64,000 nt of DNA from Balneolaceae bacterium UBA7797 (GTDB taxonomy: Bacteria > Bacteroidota > Rhodothermia > Balneolales > Balneolaceae), in the NCBI GenBank assembly GCA_002480645.1, contig DLCN01000029.1:124001-188000 (forward strand). Reading direction: 5' to 3'. The notes below the pieces were generated by a model. It did no database searches and had not been told where the DNA came from. It was given only the letters and a program-made list of their open reading frames with translations. Below are positions 27,854 through 36,798 of this stretch, piece after piece; within the stretch, counting starts at the first letter, position 1, and every line of letters begins with the position of its first letter. The position numbers and the translations under genes are program-made.

Positions 27854-28231
27854 CTATATGAATGTGCGAACGAATCGGTAGTGGTACTTCTGACGCGCTC
27901 GCGGTTGAAACATTTTTTCTTTTCGGCACTTCACAGAGAAGCCAACTTCGATCTCAGCCGCATCAGATCCCAGGCTGCGAATGCGTAGGTCTACTGTGCC
28001 ATCGGCATCCTGAACCGCCTTGAGGGCAGTGAACTGAGTCTCCTCAAAGCCGACCACTTCATAAGTTTCCTGTGTACCGGCGTAGAGTTCTTCGCCTCCG
28101 GAAGTTTCTTCCTGGGCAGTCTCCTGGTTATGCGAGGTGTCGGGTGACAGGTAGCCCAAATCGGCCCAGGATGGATCCGGTGCCGTAGAATCATCTACCC
28201 AATCAATTCGTTTTTTGCTGTACTTGCTCAT
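27854..28231 (-). CDS. Tail protein paralogue B (tail tube-like)
   Basis: 125 residues, paralogous to the downstream gene: HNQETAQEETSGGEELYAGT and the end RFVRTFI align without gaps to the other copy. Eight bases separate the two genes. The conserved GTQExYEV and RFVR ends point to a shared fold and probable co-assembly in the tail tube. No sheath protein is seen nearby, supporting a non-contractile tail. Confidence 0.55.
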   Translation of the reverse strand: MSKYSKKRIDWVDDSTAPDPSWADLGYLSPDTSHNQETAQEETSGGEELYAGTQETYEVVGFEETQFTALKAVQDADGTVDLRIRSLGSDAAEIEVGFSVKCRKEKMFQPRARQKYHYRFVRTFI

Positions 28232-28235
28232 ATTA

Positions 28236-28460
28236 TTACTGGTTGAAAAGTTGTTGGATTACTTCAATTAGTTGCTGATCAGTAACGCCCAGCTTGGCGG
28301 CAAGAATCACCACCAGTGCGCCAATCAGCACGCGGATCACCGCCGCACCAACCGCTACCAAGTCCAGCTCATTGCTTTCATTGCGTAGCTTGATAACTCC
28401 GCCTCCATCTTTGGTAAGGGCACGTTTTAGTGCGTTAAGAAAAAATCGAAGAATGCTCAT
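28236..28460 (-). CDS. Small membrane protein of lysis region (holin candidate)
   Basis: 74 residues with one strong hydrophobic helix (LVAVGAAVIRVLIGALVVIL, about residues 33-55) after a basic amphipathic N-terminus. It is two bases downstream of the M15-type endolysin gene. Size, single membrane segment and neighbour suggest a holin or holin-like protein, but such proteins share no dependable motif. Confidence 0.5.
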   Translation of the reverse strand: MSILRFFLNALKRALTKDGGGVIKLRNESNELDLVAVGAAVIRVLIGALVVILAAKLGVTDQQLIEVIQQLFNQ

Positions 28461-28462
28461 GG

Positions 28463-28807
28463 CTATTGTTTTTTGCGTTCAAAATGCGGGGTATCCAGGA
28501 AGGTTGTCCAATTACCTCCCCAGCTATTCTCTGGACTCAAAGACTCCCAGAAGTCTCCAAGTTCCTGTAGATCTTCTTTTTTGTAGGTCAATCCTTTTTT
28601 TGGGTGAAAGAAGTTCAAATCAATGGCTAATCTATCCTGATGCAAGGAATGACTGACCGTCGTCTTATCCTGCTGCAGGTACAACTCTTGCATCTCTGTG
28701 GGACGATGCAATTCACCACCAGTCACCTTCCACCCCTTATTAACGGCGAAGGTAATGAGCAGACACGCGTCCTTCAGGAATTCAAATTGTTGATCAGATA
28801 AGGTCAT
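28463..28807 (-). CDS. M15-type peptidoglycan endopeptidase (endolysin)
   Basis: 114 residues with the zinc pattern of M15 L-alanyl-D-glutamate / D-Ala peptidases: GELHRPTEMQ, SLHQDRLAIDLNFF (SxHxxxxAxD-like) and the terminal NSWGGNWTTFLDTPHFE, whose HFE His is the third ligand. It lacks a signal peptide, so it needs a holin. The start overlaps the upstream membrane-protein stop by four bases. Short but complete for phage M15 lysins. Confidence 0.85.
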   Translation of the reverse strand: MTLSDQQFEFLKDACLLITFAVNKGWKVTGGELHRPTEMQELYLQQDKTTVSHSLHQDRLAIDLNFFHPKKGLTYKKEDLQELGDFWESLSPENSWGGNWTTFLDTPHFERKKQ

Positions 28808-29052
28808 TTAGTTCGCTCCCTGTCCAGATCGTAGAGTTTGGAGATGCTTTCGTCGATCTTATCCAGCCGGTCGAGAATGTTCTTAATGTCATTACCCGTG
28901 GCCATCGTTACCTGAATCGCATCAATACGCTTCTCATTAGTCTCTACCTTTGTTTCGGTTTTGCCGAGGCGGTACTGCACCGAAGCCACATACGTCACAA
29001 AAGTGATCAGCAGGGCTCCTATGGCAATTAATTCAGGCATTCCAAATTCCAT
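28804..29052 (-). CDS. N-terminally anchored coiled-coil protein of lysis region
   Basis: 82 residues: one membrane helix (about 7-26) then a charged coiled coil (KTETKVETNEKRIDAIQ, IKNILDRLDKIDESISKL). This shape occurs in XhlA-like holin accessories and inner-membrane spanin subunits. It overlaps the endolysin start (ATGA), so it belongs to the lysis cassette; which role it has is open. Confidence 0.5.
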   Translation of the reverse strand: MEFGMPELIAIGALLITFVTYVASVQYRLGKTETKVETNEKRIDAIQVTMATGNDIKNILDRLDKIDESISKLYDLDRERTK

Positions 29053-29064
29053 GTACCGGTGCGG

Positions 29065-29673
29065 TTAGAGGATTTCTTCGGTTAATCCCTCAATCAATTC
29101 AATCAGGGCTTTGTCGATCGCAGAAGGTTGAGACAATCCGCGACGTTGCTGATCCGTAGCCAGCTGATGCTGCAAGGCCAGAGCGAAGGAGCCCGCCAGG
29201 TGAACCGGAAGTTCCACAGCTTCAGTGTCGCCAGCCACGGTTTCAACCGCTGCCTGTTCCAATGCTTTAAAGGCTTCCTCCAGCTTCGCGGTCACATCCC
29301 CTTTGGGGAGTTGGCCATTCACGAATCGAAGCTTCTCATGCTCAACTTTGTCGCTCACTGCTTTGCCAACGGTGGCAAATTCATCCTTACCGAAGATGAT
29401 CACTTCGTCTTCGAAGACTTCAGGTTCTTCTTCAGCTTCAGGCGGGGTATCCTCAACCGGATCCTCTGTTGCTTCAGCCGGTGCTTCTTCTTCAGCTTCT
29501 GGCTCCTCATCTGCCGGAGCGCTCAATTCGGCATACCTGGCATCGCGGGCTGCCAGTACTTTTTTTCGGGTTTCCGCTTCGGTCACAAAAGCAGCGAGTT
29601 CTTCTTCGGTGGTTATACCGGCAATAATCTCGATCGCTTTTCCCTGCGGGGTGATTTCGTTAGATGGTTTCAT
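29065..29673 (-). CDS. Acidic virion-region protein, unknown
   Basis: About 202 residues; the ATG at 29673 starts MKPSNEITPQGK and is preferred to an upstream start. A Glu/Pro/Ala-rich disordered stretch (about 60-100) separates an N-terminal helical part from a C-terminal part ending in ALIELIEGLTEEIL. It follows the capsid gene, where head decoration or neck proteins are often encoded. No family recognised. Confidence 0.5.
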   Translation of the reverse strand: MKPSNEITPQGKAIEIIAGITTEEELAAFVTEAETRKKVLAARDARYAELSAPADEEPEAEEEAPAEATEDPVEDTPPEAEEEPEVFEDEVIIFGKDEFATVGKAVSDKVEHEKLRFVNGQLPKGDVTAKLEEAFKALEQAAVETVAGDTEAVELPVHLAGSFALALQHQLATDQQRRGLSQPSAIDKALIELIEGLTEEIL

Positions 29674-29765
29674 AGGGCGTAATTCTAGGTTGTGATGAAA
29701 AAAGGAGCCGGAGATGTCACTCTCCGGTTCCAACAAAACATGAAGTTATGACTCGTTATCTATGC

Positions 29766-30743
29766 TTATAGCTTGATGTTGCGTACTCGACGGATAGCGC
29801 GCTTGCGCTTGATCTCGTTCTTAGCGCGGAATTCGAAAGACATTCCTTCCTGTTGCTCACCTGGAAGCTCACCGTAATCGTAGAACGCCAGACCGGAGTT
29901 GGTGTTGATATTCCACAATCCTTCACTGTTGTTAATGATGTAGATGGAAGTCGTTTCATTCACTGGAGTGCCGGCGTTGTCCGGCTCAGCCTTCGTGATA
30001 ACTGAATCATCCACAGCAATAATTTTCAGACCATTAACCACCTCAATCGGGTTACCGAATTCATCTTTCGACCAGGTTAAGGCATGCTTTTCCCGGGCGA
30101 TGGTGGTGAATCGAGCCTTGGCAGACTCATTACAGATAAGGGCATTAGCTCCCATTACTTCGCCTTTCCACTTGTCAACCTGCTCGAGAGCAGTGTTGTA
30201 GTTCGCAGAAGCGCTCAGATCAAAGCTATCTTCACCGGTGATCCCGGAACCGGTCAGAGCGTCAATCACCATGGTGATTCCCAGACCAGGAACATTAGCA
30301 CTACCATCCAGGATGGTGGCAATACCTTCCATAGTGTTGGAAGAGCCGTCAGAAGCGATGATTAACTTGTCGATCTCCAAAGCAGTGTCATAAGCTCGGT
30401 CATCGAGCTCATCTTCCAGCCACTGATCCATGTCGATCCCAATTCCCAGATTATGATCTGCCATGTAGGTCTGATCATACTTCAGGTAGAATCCATGCAG
30501 GCTCAACTCACCGGCCTGCAGTGCTGCTGGCGAGAGATCCGCACCGGAGTAATTGTTTCCGGTGGTACGTCCCGCAAGTGTTTGGCTACCAGCCGCAGGT
30601 CGGTACTGATGCTGAGTAGCTTTAATTTTGAAATTCATCAACGTTCGCAAAAGCATCGAATAGCCGAGAACTTTAGTGATGAAACGCTGGCCACGCTCGG
30701 TAGTTGATGGCTTAGCGGTTGATGTTACTTGAACAATATTCAT
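29766..30743 (-). CDS. Major capsid protein (HK97 fold expected)
   Basis: 325 residues directly after the protease/scaffold gene. The sequence has the balanced composition and features of HK97-type capsids: an N-arm, the segment YDQTYMADHNLGIGIDMDQW, DRAYDTALEIDKLIIASDGS, a central ALTGSGITGEDSFDLSASAN, ANALICNESAKARF, and a basic C-terminus (RAKNEIKRKRAIRRVRNIKL). In size and place it resembles Mu gpT-class capsids. The call rests on context plus these patterns. Confidence 0.8.
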   Translation of the reverse strand: MNIVQVTSTAKPSTTERGQRFITKVLGYSMLLRTLMNFKIKATQHQYRPAAGSQTLAGRTTGNNYSGADLSPAALQAGELSLHGFYLKYDQTYMADHNLGIGIDMDQWLEDELDDRAYDTALEIDKLIIASDGSSNTMEGIATILDGSANVPGLGITMVIDALTGSGITGEDSFDLSASANYNTALEQVDKWKGEVMGANALICNESAKARFTTIAREKHALTWSKDEFGNPIEVVNGLKIIAVDDSVITKAEPDNAGTPVNETTSIYIINNSEGLWNINTNSGLAFYDYGELPGEQQEGMSFEFRAKNEIKRKRAIRRVRNIKL

Positions 30744-30761
30744 AATTCGGTGGGTGTGAGA

Positions 30762-31889
30762 TTATTTGGTGTTGAAGGCTTCCGCCACAGTTGGATGTAC
30801 GCCGGCTCCAGCTTTCGCCTGAGTTCGAGGCCGTTGCACATTACCACTGGGCTTCACAGCTCCTTCAGGTAAAAGCTCCAGTGCCGCTTTCAATTGCTCG
30901 GGTTTGCCGGCATAGGTCTTCGCGTACTGCTCTTTGGCAGCAGCAGTGATCTTGAAGCTGTCTACCGCTGCTTTCAGCTCGGCTTCCACTTCCTGCTCGG
31001 CCTGCTCAGCCAGTTCTTCCTCGGTAGGTTCAGCGCCTTTCAGCTCTTCTACCTGGGCTTTCAGGGTTGCGATCTCCGCGTCTTTCGACTGGATATCATT
31101 TTCCAGCTGCTCCATCTTGGAGGCCTGTGCTTTCAGCTCTTTGGCTCTGATGACGGCATCGGCTTCATCGCTGCTGTCGCCCAGGCCCAAAGCTGCTTTC
31201 ATTTTTTTGAAGAATTCTTCCATTGTTGCTTTGATTTGGTTGTTTTCTGTGGTTTGGGTTGCGGGCGACGTTCCGCGCCCTTGTAGTTGAAATTCTTTGG
31301 GACGATCGAATGCTTTGGCTGCCAGATCGTAATCCACCTTTTTCTCCAGGGTCGATTCCACCGAATCGATCTTATCAATGAATCCGAGCTGAAGCGCCTC
31401 TTCGGCTTTCATGAATTTGGTCTCGCGCATCCACTTTCGGATATCATCTTCGCTCTGGCCGGTCTTCTCCACATAGACCTGAACCATGTCATCGCGTACA
31501 CGATCGAGCATGTCCAGCCCGGCCTGACCTTCTTCCACGCCAACCCAACCGGCATCCATCTTGGGGTCGTGGATCATGTACTCAAAAGGAAATTCATTGC
31601 CGATCACCTGATCGCAGGCACAGGCAGGCAGCGTTGCCGAGCTGTCGCAGATATATTCGATGTAGCAGGTTGTTGTGCCTTTGTGGCGCTTAATGAGATT
31701 GTACAATGCCAGACCGGTACGGGGATCTCCACCAATAGAATCGATACGGATCACCAACGGAGCATCTTCTCCTTGCTCCTTGATCTGCCAGCGCAGATAG
31801 TTCTCCAGATCCTCCCACCAGTACATTTCTCCATAGATCTCGAGAATAATCATCCCGGCCATTGCTCTGAGTTTCAATCCTAATTCCAT
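30762..31889 (-). CDS. Head maturation protease (ClpP/S14 type) fused to scaffold
   Basis: 375 residues. Residues 1-190 form a ClpP-like serine protease: IRIDSIGGDPRTGLALYNLI, the active-site region ICDSSATLPACACDQVIGNE with the likely nucleophile Ser, and YMIHDPK with the catalytic His. Residues 210-375 are helical and acidic (a scaffold), with long coiled coil KAQVEELKGAEPTEEELAEQ. An internal ATG at 31223 (MEEFFKKMKAALG) could start a separate scaffold, as in many phages. The protease removes scaffold during head maturation. The capsid gene follows. Confidence 0.88.
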   Translation of the reverse strand: MELGLKLRAMAGMIILEIYGEMYWWEDLENYLRWQIKEQGEDAPLVIRIDSIGGDPRTGLALYNLIKRHKGTTTCYIEYICDSSATLPACACDQVIGNEFPFEYMIHDPKMDAGWVGVEEGQAGLDMLDRVRDDMVQVYVEKTGQSEDDIRKWMRETKFMKAEEALQLGFIDKIDSVESTLEKKVDYDLAAKAFDRPKEFQLQGRGTSPATQTTENNQIKATMEEFFKKMKAALGLGDSSDEADAVIRAKELKAQASKMEQLENDIQSKDAEIATLKAQVEELKGAEPTEEELAEQAEQEVEAELKAAVDSFKITAAAKEQYAKTYAGKPEQLKAALELLPEGAVKPSGNVQRPRTQAKAGAGVHPTVAEAFNTK

Positions 31890-31893
31890 ATTC

Positions 31894-32328
31894 TTAATCC
31901 TCCATCAGAGTTAGCGTTGGGGTGATAATGGCCACAGGCTTGAAGAAGTCCGGGATAGCGCGGAACTGGATGTCCTGGCCAACGGCAAGTGGTACATCAT
32001 TCACGGTGACCACCTGACCTTTCAATGCGTTCAGCACCCAGTCGATGCCACTGGCCAGCGTTCCGAACCTGGCACGGCCACGGGCTTTATTTTCGTCGAA
32101 GAGAATGATCTCAGGGCGAAGCTCTCCGGTTACCAGCAGGCCTTCAATATCATCGGCAGTGATCCGACCAGCGGTCACCACATCCACATACAGCGACGGC
32201 AGGTGATTTACATTGCGGCACTCATTCTTCATCTCTCCGCCGTAAGGTTTGATCTGCTTAGGGTAAGCAGTTTCTGCATGAGCAGCCTCAAACAATTCGA
32301 TAAGAGCGGTTTGCAACTCAGCAATCAT
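31894..32328 (-). CDS. Mu gp37-like (DUF1834-like) head-tail protein
   Basis: 144 residues: LQTALIELFEAA at the start, LPSLYVDVVTAGRITADDIE, RGRARFGTLASGIDWVLNAL and a C-terminal QDIQFRAIPDFFKPVAIITP. This pattern and the place after a DUF1320-like gene resemble Mu gp37, a presumed tail-completion protein. It overlaps the upstream gene by 11 bases. The family assignment is from memory of the pattern and moderately sure. Confidence 0.6.
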   Translation of the reverse strand: MIAELQTALIELFEAAHAETAYPKQIKPYGGEMKNECRNVNHLPSLYVDVVTAGRITADDIEGLLVTGELRPEIILFDENKARGRARFGTLASGIDWVLNALKGQVVTVNDVPLAVGQDIQFRAIPDFFKPVAIITPTLTLMED

Positions 32329-32755
32329 AGTCGCCTCCTAAACTGTTACGCCCGAACAGGCGAGGCTTCGAAGTGAAGAAGCCCGTCACCATTGCTTCGG
32401 CTTCATCTTCGGTCTCGGATCGAAGGTCGATCTTTCCGGAAGCGATCTGGTCGAGTTTCTTCTCGATCAGCTTCCAATCCTCCCGGAGATCCTCATTCCA
32501 CCCACCGGCACTGTCTCGCTCCAGGATCAGATACGAGCCGGTGATACAAAGCCCGTTCAGCAGCGCATGGGTTTCATCGAACGGCAGATCCGGGTGGATC
32601 TTTCGAACAGCGGCATCGATCAATGCACTCATTTCCTCGATCGCCAGAGTGACAGCGGCAGCATTGATGGTGGTACCATCTGCATCGCCGGTAAGCTCAG
32701 CAATGAGCTCGGTGCCTTTGCGGGAGGTAATATTTGCTTGAGTGCAGTATGCCAT
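32318..32755 (-). CDS. Mu gp36-like (DUF1320) head-tail connector
   Basis: About 145 residues from the ATG at 32755, where homology starts (MAYCTQANITSRKGTELIAE). DUF1320 features include MSALIDAAVRKIHPDLPFDE, LNGLCITGSYLILERDS and LDQIASGKIDLRSE. In Mu this gene follows the capsid module and is thought to join the head and tail. It is divergent from the terminase block; a perfect GGGGAAAT inverted repeat lies between. Confidence 0.75.
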   Translation of the reverse strand: MAYCTQANITSRKGTELIAELTGDADGTTINAAAVTLAIEEMSALIDAAVRKIHPDLPFDETHALLNGLCITGSYLILERDSAGGWNEDLREDWKLIEKKLDQIASGKIDLRSETEDEAEAMVTGFFTSKPRLFGRNSLGGDYDC

Positions 32756-32813
32756 TGCGGTGGTTTGAATGTTGAATCCACAGCAAAGATCAGAAGAGGC
32801 GGGGCGGGATAAA

Positions 32814-32834
32814 GGGGAAATAGGCCATTTCCCC
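32814..32834. promoter_or_regulatory. Inverted repeat in divergent late promoter region
   Basis: GGGGAAAT (32814-32821) and ATTTCCCC (32827-32834) are exact inverted repeats around AGGCC, inside the 140 bases separating the two divergent late operons. It is well placed to bind a late activator or form a leader hairpin. Confidence 0.55.
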
Positions 32835-32895
32835 ATTAGTTGATCGGTGGGGTGGCGAATTTTGAATTGAACGCCAAAAAAGAGGAGAAAAGGCA

Positions 32896-33354
32896 ATGCC
32901 GAAGACTTACAACGACATCACAAAACAGACCGCATGGACGTATTACGTCATTATGGGCATGTCTGCAGAGGAAATCTCGGGACTTCTGGAACCAACCGCA
33001 ACCACAATCCGCGAATGGGCCAAGGACGAAGACTGGGATTCTCAGAAATCCATCCGCCTCTCAGCTCCTTCACAGATCGCGCTCGATGCAGCCTGGATGG
33101 TTGGGATGATCTATCGCCAGGCTAAGGAAGAGAACCGCATTCTAACCTCCAAAGAGATCGATCAGGTAAGCAAGCACAACAAGCTGATCGAGAAGCTGGA
33201 TAAGAACTTCATGTTTGTGGCCAGCGCCATCGAAGCCCAGGGACTCTTCATGCAGATGGTTCGAAAGAAAGACGAAGAGCTCTTCCTTAAGCTCATTCCG
33301 CACAGCCAGGACTTCACCCAGGAAGTAGCCAAAAAATACGGAGGCCTTAAGTGA
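32896..33354 (+). CDS. Small terminase subunit (Mu gp27/DUF1804-like)
   Basis: 152 residues with an N-terminal helix-turn-helix (MSAEEISGLLEPTATTIREW) and helical C-terminus (LIEKLDKNFMFVASAIEAQG). It overlaps the large terminase start by four bases. Small terminases recognise packaging sites; Mu gp27 holds this place. A strong ribosome binding site (GAGGAG) precedes the ATG. It is the first gene of the inverted plus-strand block. Confidence 0.78.
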   Translation: MPKTYNDITKQTAWTYYVIMGMSAEEISGLLEPTATTIREWAKDEDWDSQKSIRLSAPSQIALDAAWMVGMIYRQAKEENRILTSKEIDQVSKHNKLIEKLDKNFMFVASAIEAQGLFMQMVRKKDEELFLKLIPHSQDFTQEVAKKYGGLK

Positions 33355-35018
33355 GCCTGCAGGAACAGAAACGGCTGGAGGCATTGCTTAATCAACATAT
33401 TGAGCTGCTTTCCAAAACCACGCCGCCTTTCTCCGATACCAGCAAGGAAGCGATCCGGAAACGCCATGCCGAAACCGTGGGCAATATCAGTGCGTTCATC
33501 CGCATGTACGTTCCGCATTACACCAGGGACGACAAAAACCCGAACATCGAATATGAGGATGCCGCGTTCCATACCGATATCGATGCGATGGTTCAATATC
33601 CTGAAAAGGCGCTGTTCCTGGTTCATGGCCCGAGGGAGCATGCCAAGTCGGTACGTTCCCGGATCAACATCCTGGAGGCCGTACTCAACGGGCGGATTCA
33701 ATACTGGGTGTTCGGAGCCGAAAAAGTTACTCAGGCCTATCAACACATCGATGCGATCTTTGTGGAGCTGGCCGAGAACCCACGGATCCGGGCCGACTAC
33801 GATGTGGACATCATCCGCAACGATTCCACCTCCGGGATCTTCCGGGCGCGGGTCTTCTGTAAAGCAACCGGCGTTCGCAACTTCTTCCAACTGGAGGCCG
33901 TCTCCGATGGTACCTCCGGGAAAGGGCTGCTCTTCCAGCAGTACCGTCCGCAAGGCGCACTGGTCGATGATCTCGAGAAGCTGCTCGATCAATACAATCC
34001 CGACAACGGGAAGAAGAAGAACAACTGGGTACGTCAGGAACTCTTCGGAGCCATCAACGGGCCGCTGGTTTGGCTCGGGAATATGGGGCTCAAAACTTCG
34101 GCACTTCACCAGGGCTTTGAGGAGATCTATCCCAACGAGGAAGAGCTGAAGAAGCTGAAAGCCAACGGATCGGTGCCCGGCCTCTTTGCTTCGGTCTGTG
34201 CCCGTAATGGAGGCAAGTTACCCGCCAGTGATGGACTCCGTATTCAACGGGGATTCATTTTCAAAGCCGACCGGCAGGTGGATGGAAAGACCGTATATCT
34301 GTGGCCGGAGCGTTTCCGACCGGCTCATTACGCCTCCGAACGCCGAACAATGGGCTATCGGTACGAAGGCGAGATGAACGGGAACCCGATCGCGCCCGGT
34401 AAGATCTTCAAGAACTTCCCGCGCTACGAACCCGAAGCCCTGCAGCAGCTCGATTTCGAGAACCTGGTGGTGTACACCTGGTTGGATCCCGCCTGGGGAA
34501 AGAGTAAGCACTCCGCCTATAAGTGCTGGGTGATCGTCGCCTACGACGGCCACTTCTTCTACATGCTCGATGCCTATTGCCGGCAAGGCACACCGATCAG
34601 CGAAGCCATCGACTACTGGTATGAAGGATTCGATCGCTGGGCATGGATCGGCCTCCGCGATGGAGGCTTTGAGAAGACCTTCGCCCAGGACGAACGCTTC
34701 AAGCAGGATCTGGAACTCGCCGAGGATCGCCACGGCAAAATGCTACCGGTCTATCCGGATGATAACCCCGGCGAGAAGTTCGCCCGAATCGAAAGCTCCG
34801 AAGGGCTGCATAACTCCGGACGCGTTCTCTGGCCAGAACGCCTCACCAAAGATCTGGCTACGGTGAAAGAGCAGCACGAAGTCTATCCCGACGGGCCTTA
34901 TGTGGATGCTCCCGATGCCACCGAAGCCTGCCTTACCCGGGCACGCCGCCGGTTCAAAGGCCGCAAAGTTTCTTACCAATCAATGAAAAAACGACGCTAC
35001 ACCCGAAGAAGAAGGTAA
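33351..35018 (+). CDS. Large terminase subunit (Mu gp28-like)
   Basis: 555 residues. The packaging ATPase has a divergent Walker A, LVHGPREHAKS (about residues 84-94), and downstream acidic FVELAEN. The nuclease half starts near 375 (VVYTWLDPAWGKSKHSAYKC, first acidic residue of the RNase H-like site) and continues through YMLDAYCRQGTP. It drives headful packaging of phage DNA with host flanks in Mu-like phages. It is translationally coupled to the small subunit and followed by the portal gene after three bases. Confidence 0.88.
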   Translation: MSLQEQKRLEALLNQHIELLSKTTPPFSDTSKEAIRKRHAETVGNISAFIRMYVPHYTRDDKNPNIEYEDAAFHTDIDAMVQYPEKALFLVHGPREHAKSVRSRINILEAVLNGRIQYWVFGAEKVTQAYQHIDAIFVELAENPRIRADYDVDIIRNDSTSGIFRARVFCKATGVRNFFQLEAVSDGTSGKGLLFQQYRPQGALVDDLEKLLDQYNPDNGKKKNNWVRQELFGAINGPLVWLGNMGLKTSALHQGFEEIYPNEEELKKLKANGSVPGLFASVCARNGGKLPASDGLRIQRGFIFKADRQVDGKTVYLWPERFRPAHYASERRTMGYRYEGEMNGNPIAPGKIFKNFPRYEPEALQQLDFENLVVYTWLDPAWGKSKHSAYKCWVIVAYDGHFFYMLDAYCRQGTPISEAIDYWYEGFDRWAWIGLRDGGFEKTFAQDERFKQDLELAEDRHGKMLPVYPDDNPGEKFARIESSEGLHNSGRVLWPERLTKDLATVKEQHEVYPDGPYVDAPDATEACLTRARRRFKGRKVSYQSMKKRRYTRRRR

Positions 35019-35021
35019 CCC

Positions 35022-36305
35022 ATGAAAAAAGTTTCAAAGCTCCGCCCGATCCGGGCCGCCAAAACCACTACGGCAGCCGGTGGCACCACACTCACCAAAC
35101 CGGCCACCCGGCCACAGACGAACTTCAGCCGGCATGTAACCCCGAACGACTTCAAGAAAGCGTTCCGGGCCGCACAAACCGGAAGCCCGAACCAGCTGTA
35201 TGCCATCCTCAAGTTCTTTCTTAAGATGGATGACGAGATCCCTAGTGCCATGCAGTCGCTGGTGTCAGCCATCCTGGGCGAGAACTTCATCATTACCCCG
35301 GCAGATGAAAGCGAAGAGGCGAAGCAACAGGCCGAAGTGCTGAAGACCGTCTTCAAAAAGATCAACATGTACGAGCTGGCCGAGAACCTGATCGAGAGCC
35401 ACTACTACGGCATGAGCGCTGTGAGCATTCCCGCCGAAGCCTGGCAGATGGAAACCATCGAGGGACGGAGTTACCAGATCCCGACCTTCTACCAGGACAT
35501 TCCAATGGGCTGGATCTTCGCCGAGAAGGAGAACAAATCCGACGACAACAACCAGCTCTTTGTGGGCGAGGCTCCCTATAAAGACTACACCGGGTCGACC
35601 GTGATTTTGATGACTTCCAAAAAACTCCCGGACTTCGAAGACATCGACTTCACCGATTTCGGCAAGGGACTCGGAGCCATTCGCTACGCGGTGTTCAAGT
35701 ACTTCAATGAAGAAGACGCAGCGGCCTTCAACGAGGTATTTGCTACGCCATTGATCTTAGGGAAAGTAGGCGAAGGCGGGAAAGAGGAAGTAGTGACCAA
35801 GGCCGTGAACGACATGGGCAACGATGCCCGCGCCGTGGTGAACCAGAACGACACCATCGAATTCCCGACCGCCAATCAATCCGGAAGCGTGGATGTATTC
35901 GATCGCTCCGCCGATCGCTGGAACAAAGCCATCTCGAAGATCCTGAAGAGTGAGAGCCTCACCAACAACATGGGAAGCGTGGGAAGCTACGCCGCCATGT
36001 ACACCACCAACGGGGTGCGCCTCGACGTGGCCAGCTACATTGGTCGACGCCTGTTCCGGGTGATTGATGAAAGCATCATCCGTCCCATTAGCGAGATGAA
36101 CTTCTCCGGAAAGCTGCTGGTAGATGTCAAGCTGCAGATACAGGCGATTGAAGACGCCCTGAGCAAAGCCCGGGTATTGAAAGAAGCGAATAGCATGATC
36201 GACCTCAGCAAAGCACAAGTCTACGAAGAGCTCGGCCTCCGCGCACCGGCAGATGATGAAGACACCATTCCCGTCAAAAAATCAACCACCACTCTAGGAT
36301 TCTAA
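35022..36305 (+). CDS. Portal protein (Mu gp29/DUF935-like)
   Basis: 427 residues following the large terminase, as in Mu. DUF935-type features are DDEIPSAMQSLVSAILGENF near residue 70, ESHYYGMSAVSIPAEAW, IRYAVFKYFNEEDAAAFNEVF, and DRWNKAISKILKSESLTNNM. It forms the dodecameric channel for DNA entry at the head vertex. The short length is normal for the family. It is followed directly by the gpG-like gene. Confidence 0.85.
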   Translation: MKKVSKLRPIRAAKTTTAAGGTTLTKPATRPQTNFSRHVTPNDFKKAFRAAQTGSPNQLYAILKFFLKMDDEIPSAMQSLVSAILGENFIITPADESEEAKQQAEVLKTVFKKINMYELAENLIESHYYGMSAVSIPAEAWQMETIEGRSYQIPTFYQDIPMGWIFAEKENKSDDNNQLFVGEAPYKDYTGSTVILMTSKKLPDFEDIDFTDFGKGLGAIRYAVFKYFNEEDAAAFNEVFATPLILGKVGEGGKEEVVTKAVNDMGNDARAVVNQNDTIEFPTANQSGSVDVFDRSADRWNKAISKILKSESLTNNMGSVGSYAAMYTTNGVRLDVASYIGRRLFRVIDESIIRPISEMNFSGKLLVDVKLQIQAIEDALSKARVLKEANSMIDLSKAQVYEELGLRAPADDEDTIPVKKSTTTLGF

Positions 36306-36797
36306 ATGGAGCCTCTTGACAGATTAATCCACGCCCTCGAATCCGCTGTTGACAACGCGGTAAAAAAAGGCGACACAGATTACGTGGCAGACAACGTTCG
36401 CCGAACCATCCTCATGCGCACCCGACGCGGTGAGTTCCTGAATGGCTCAGGAGGTCTCGAAAAAAGAAGCTACAAAAGCGAGTCGCACAAAAAGAAAAGA
36501 GCGAAGCTCGGCCTGCCGATCGACCGGGTCACTCTGTTCATAGGCAGGGTTGGTGTGCTGGAAGCCATGCGGGCACGGAGTTCCTTCAGTGCGGGGCAGG
36601 TTACCATCGAAGCGGGATTCCTTGCCGGACTCAGCGAGGCACGTGCGACCGAAATTGCGGGCTACCTCGACCGCGAAGGGGCAGGCATCAATCACGTAAC
36701 CTATCCGTTCGTCGGGCTCACCGAGGCAGAAGAAGAGAAGATCGTGCAGGCCTTAGCGGCACGCATCGGAACCAATTTCAACACAACCTTTCAATAA
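36306..36797 (+). CDS. Virion morphogenesis protein (gpG / tail-completion-like)
   Basis: 163 residues starting at the base after the portal stop. RRTILMRTRRGEFLNGSGG with basic residues, then RVTLFIGRVGVLEAMRARSS and EAEEEKIVQALAARIG, is the layout of phage virion morphogenesis proteins (Mu gpG, P2 gpS). It probably finishes the head-tail junction. No catalytic motif. Confidence 0.6.
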   Translation: MEPLDRLIHALESAVDNAVKKGDTDYVADNVRRTILMRTRRGEFLNGSGGLEKRSYKSESHKKKRAKLGLPIDRVTLFIGRVGVLEAMRARSSFSAGQVTIEAGFLAGLSEARATEIAGYLDREGAGINHVTYPFVGLTEAEEEKIVQALAARIGTNFNTTFQ

Positions 36798-36798
36798 C

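Noticed and set aside
27141..27881. Long plus-strand open frames opposite the tail operon
   Set aside because: They mirror the real minus-strand genes, have Arg/Ser-rich or Cys-rich unlikely translations and no start signals.
33162..34109. 315-codon minus-strand frame opposite the large terminase
   Set aside because: It is a shadow of the terminase codon pattern and lacks any protein-family feature.
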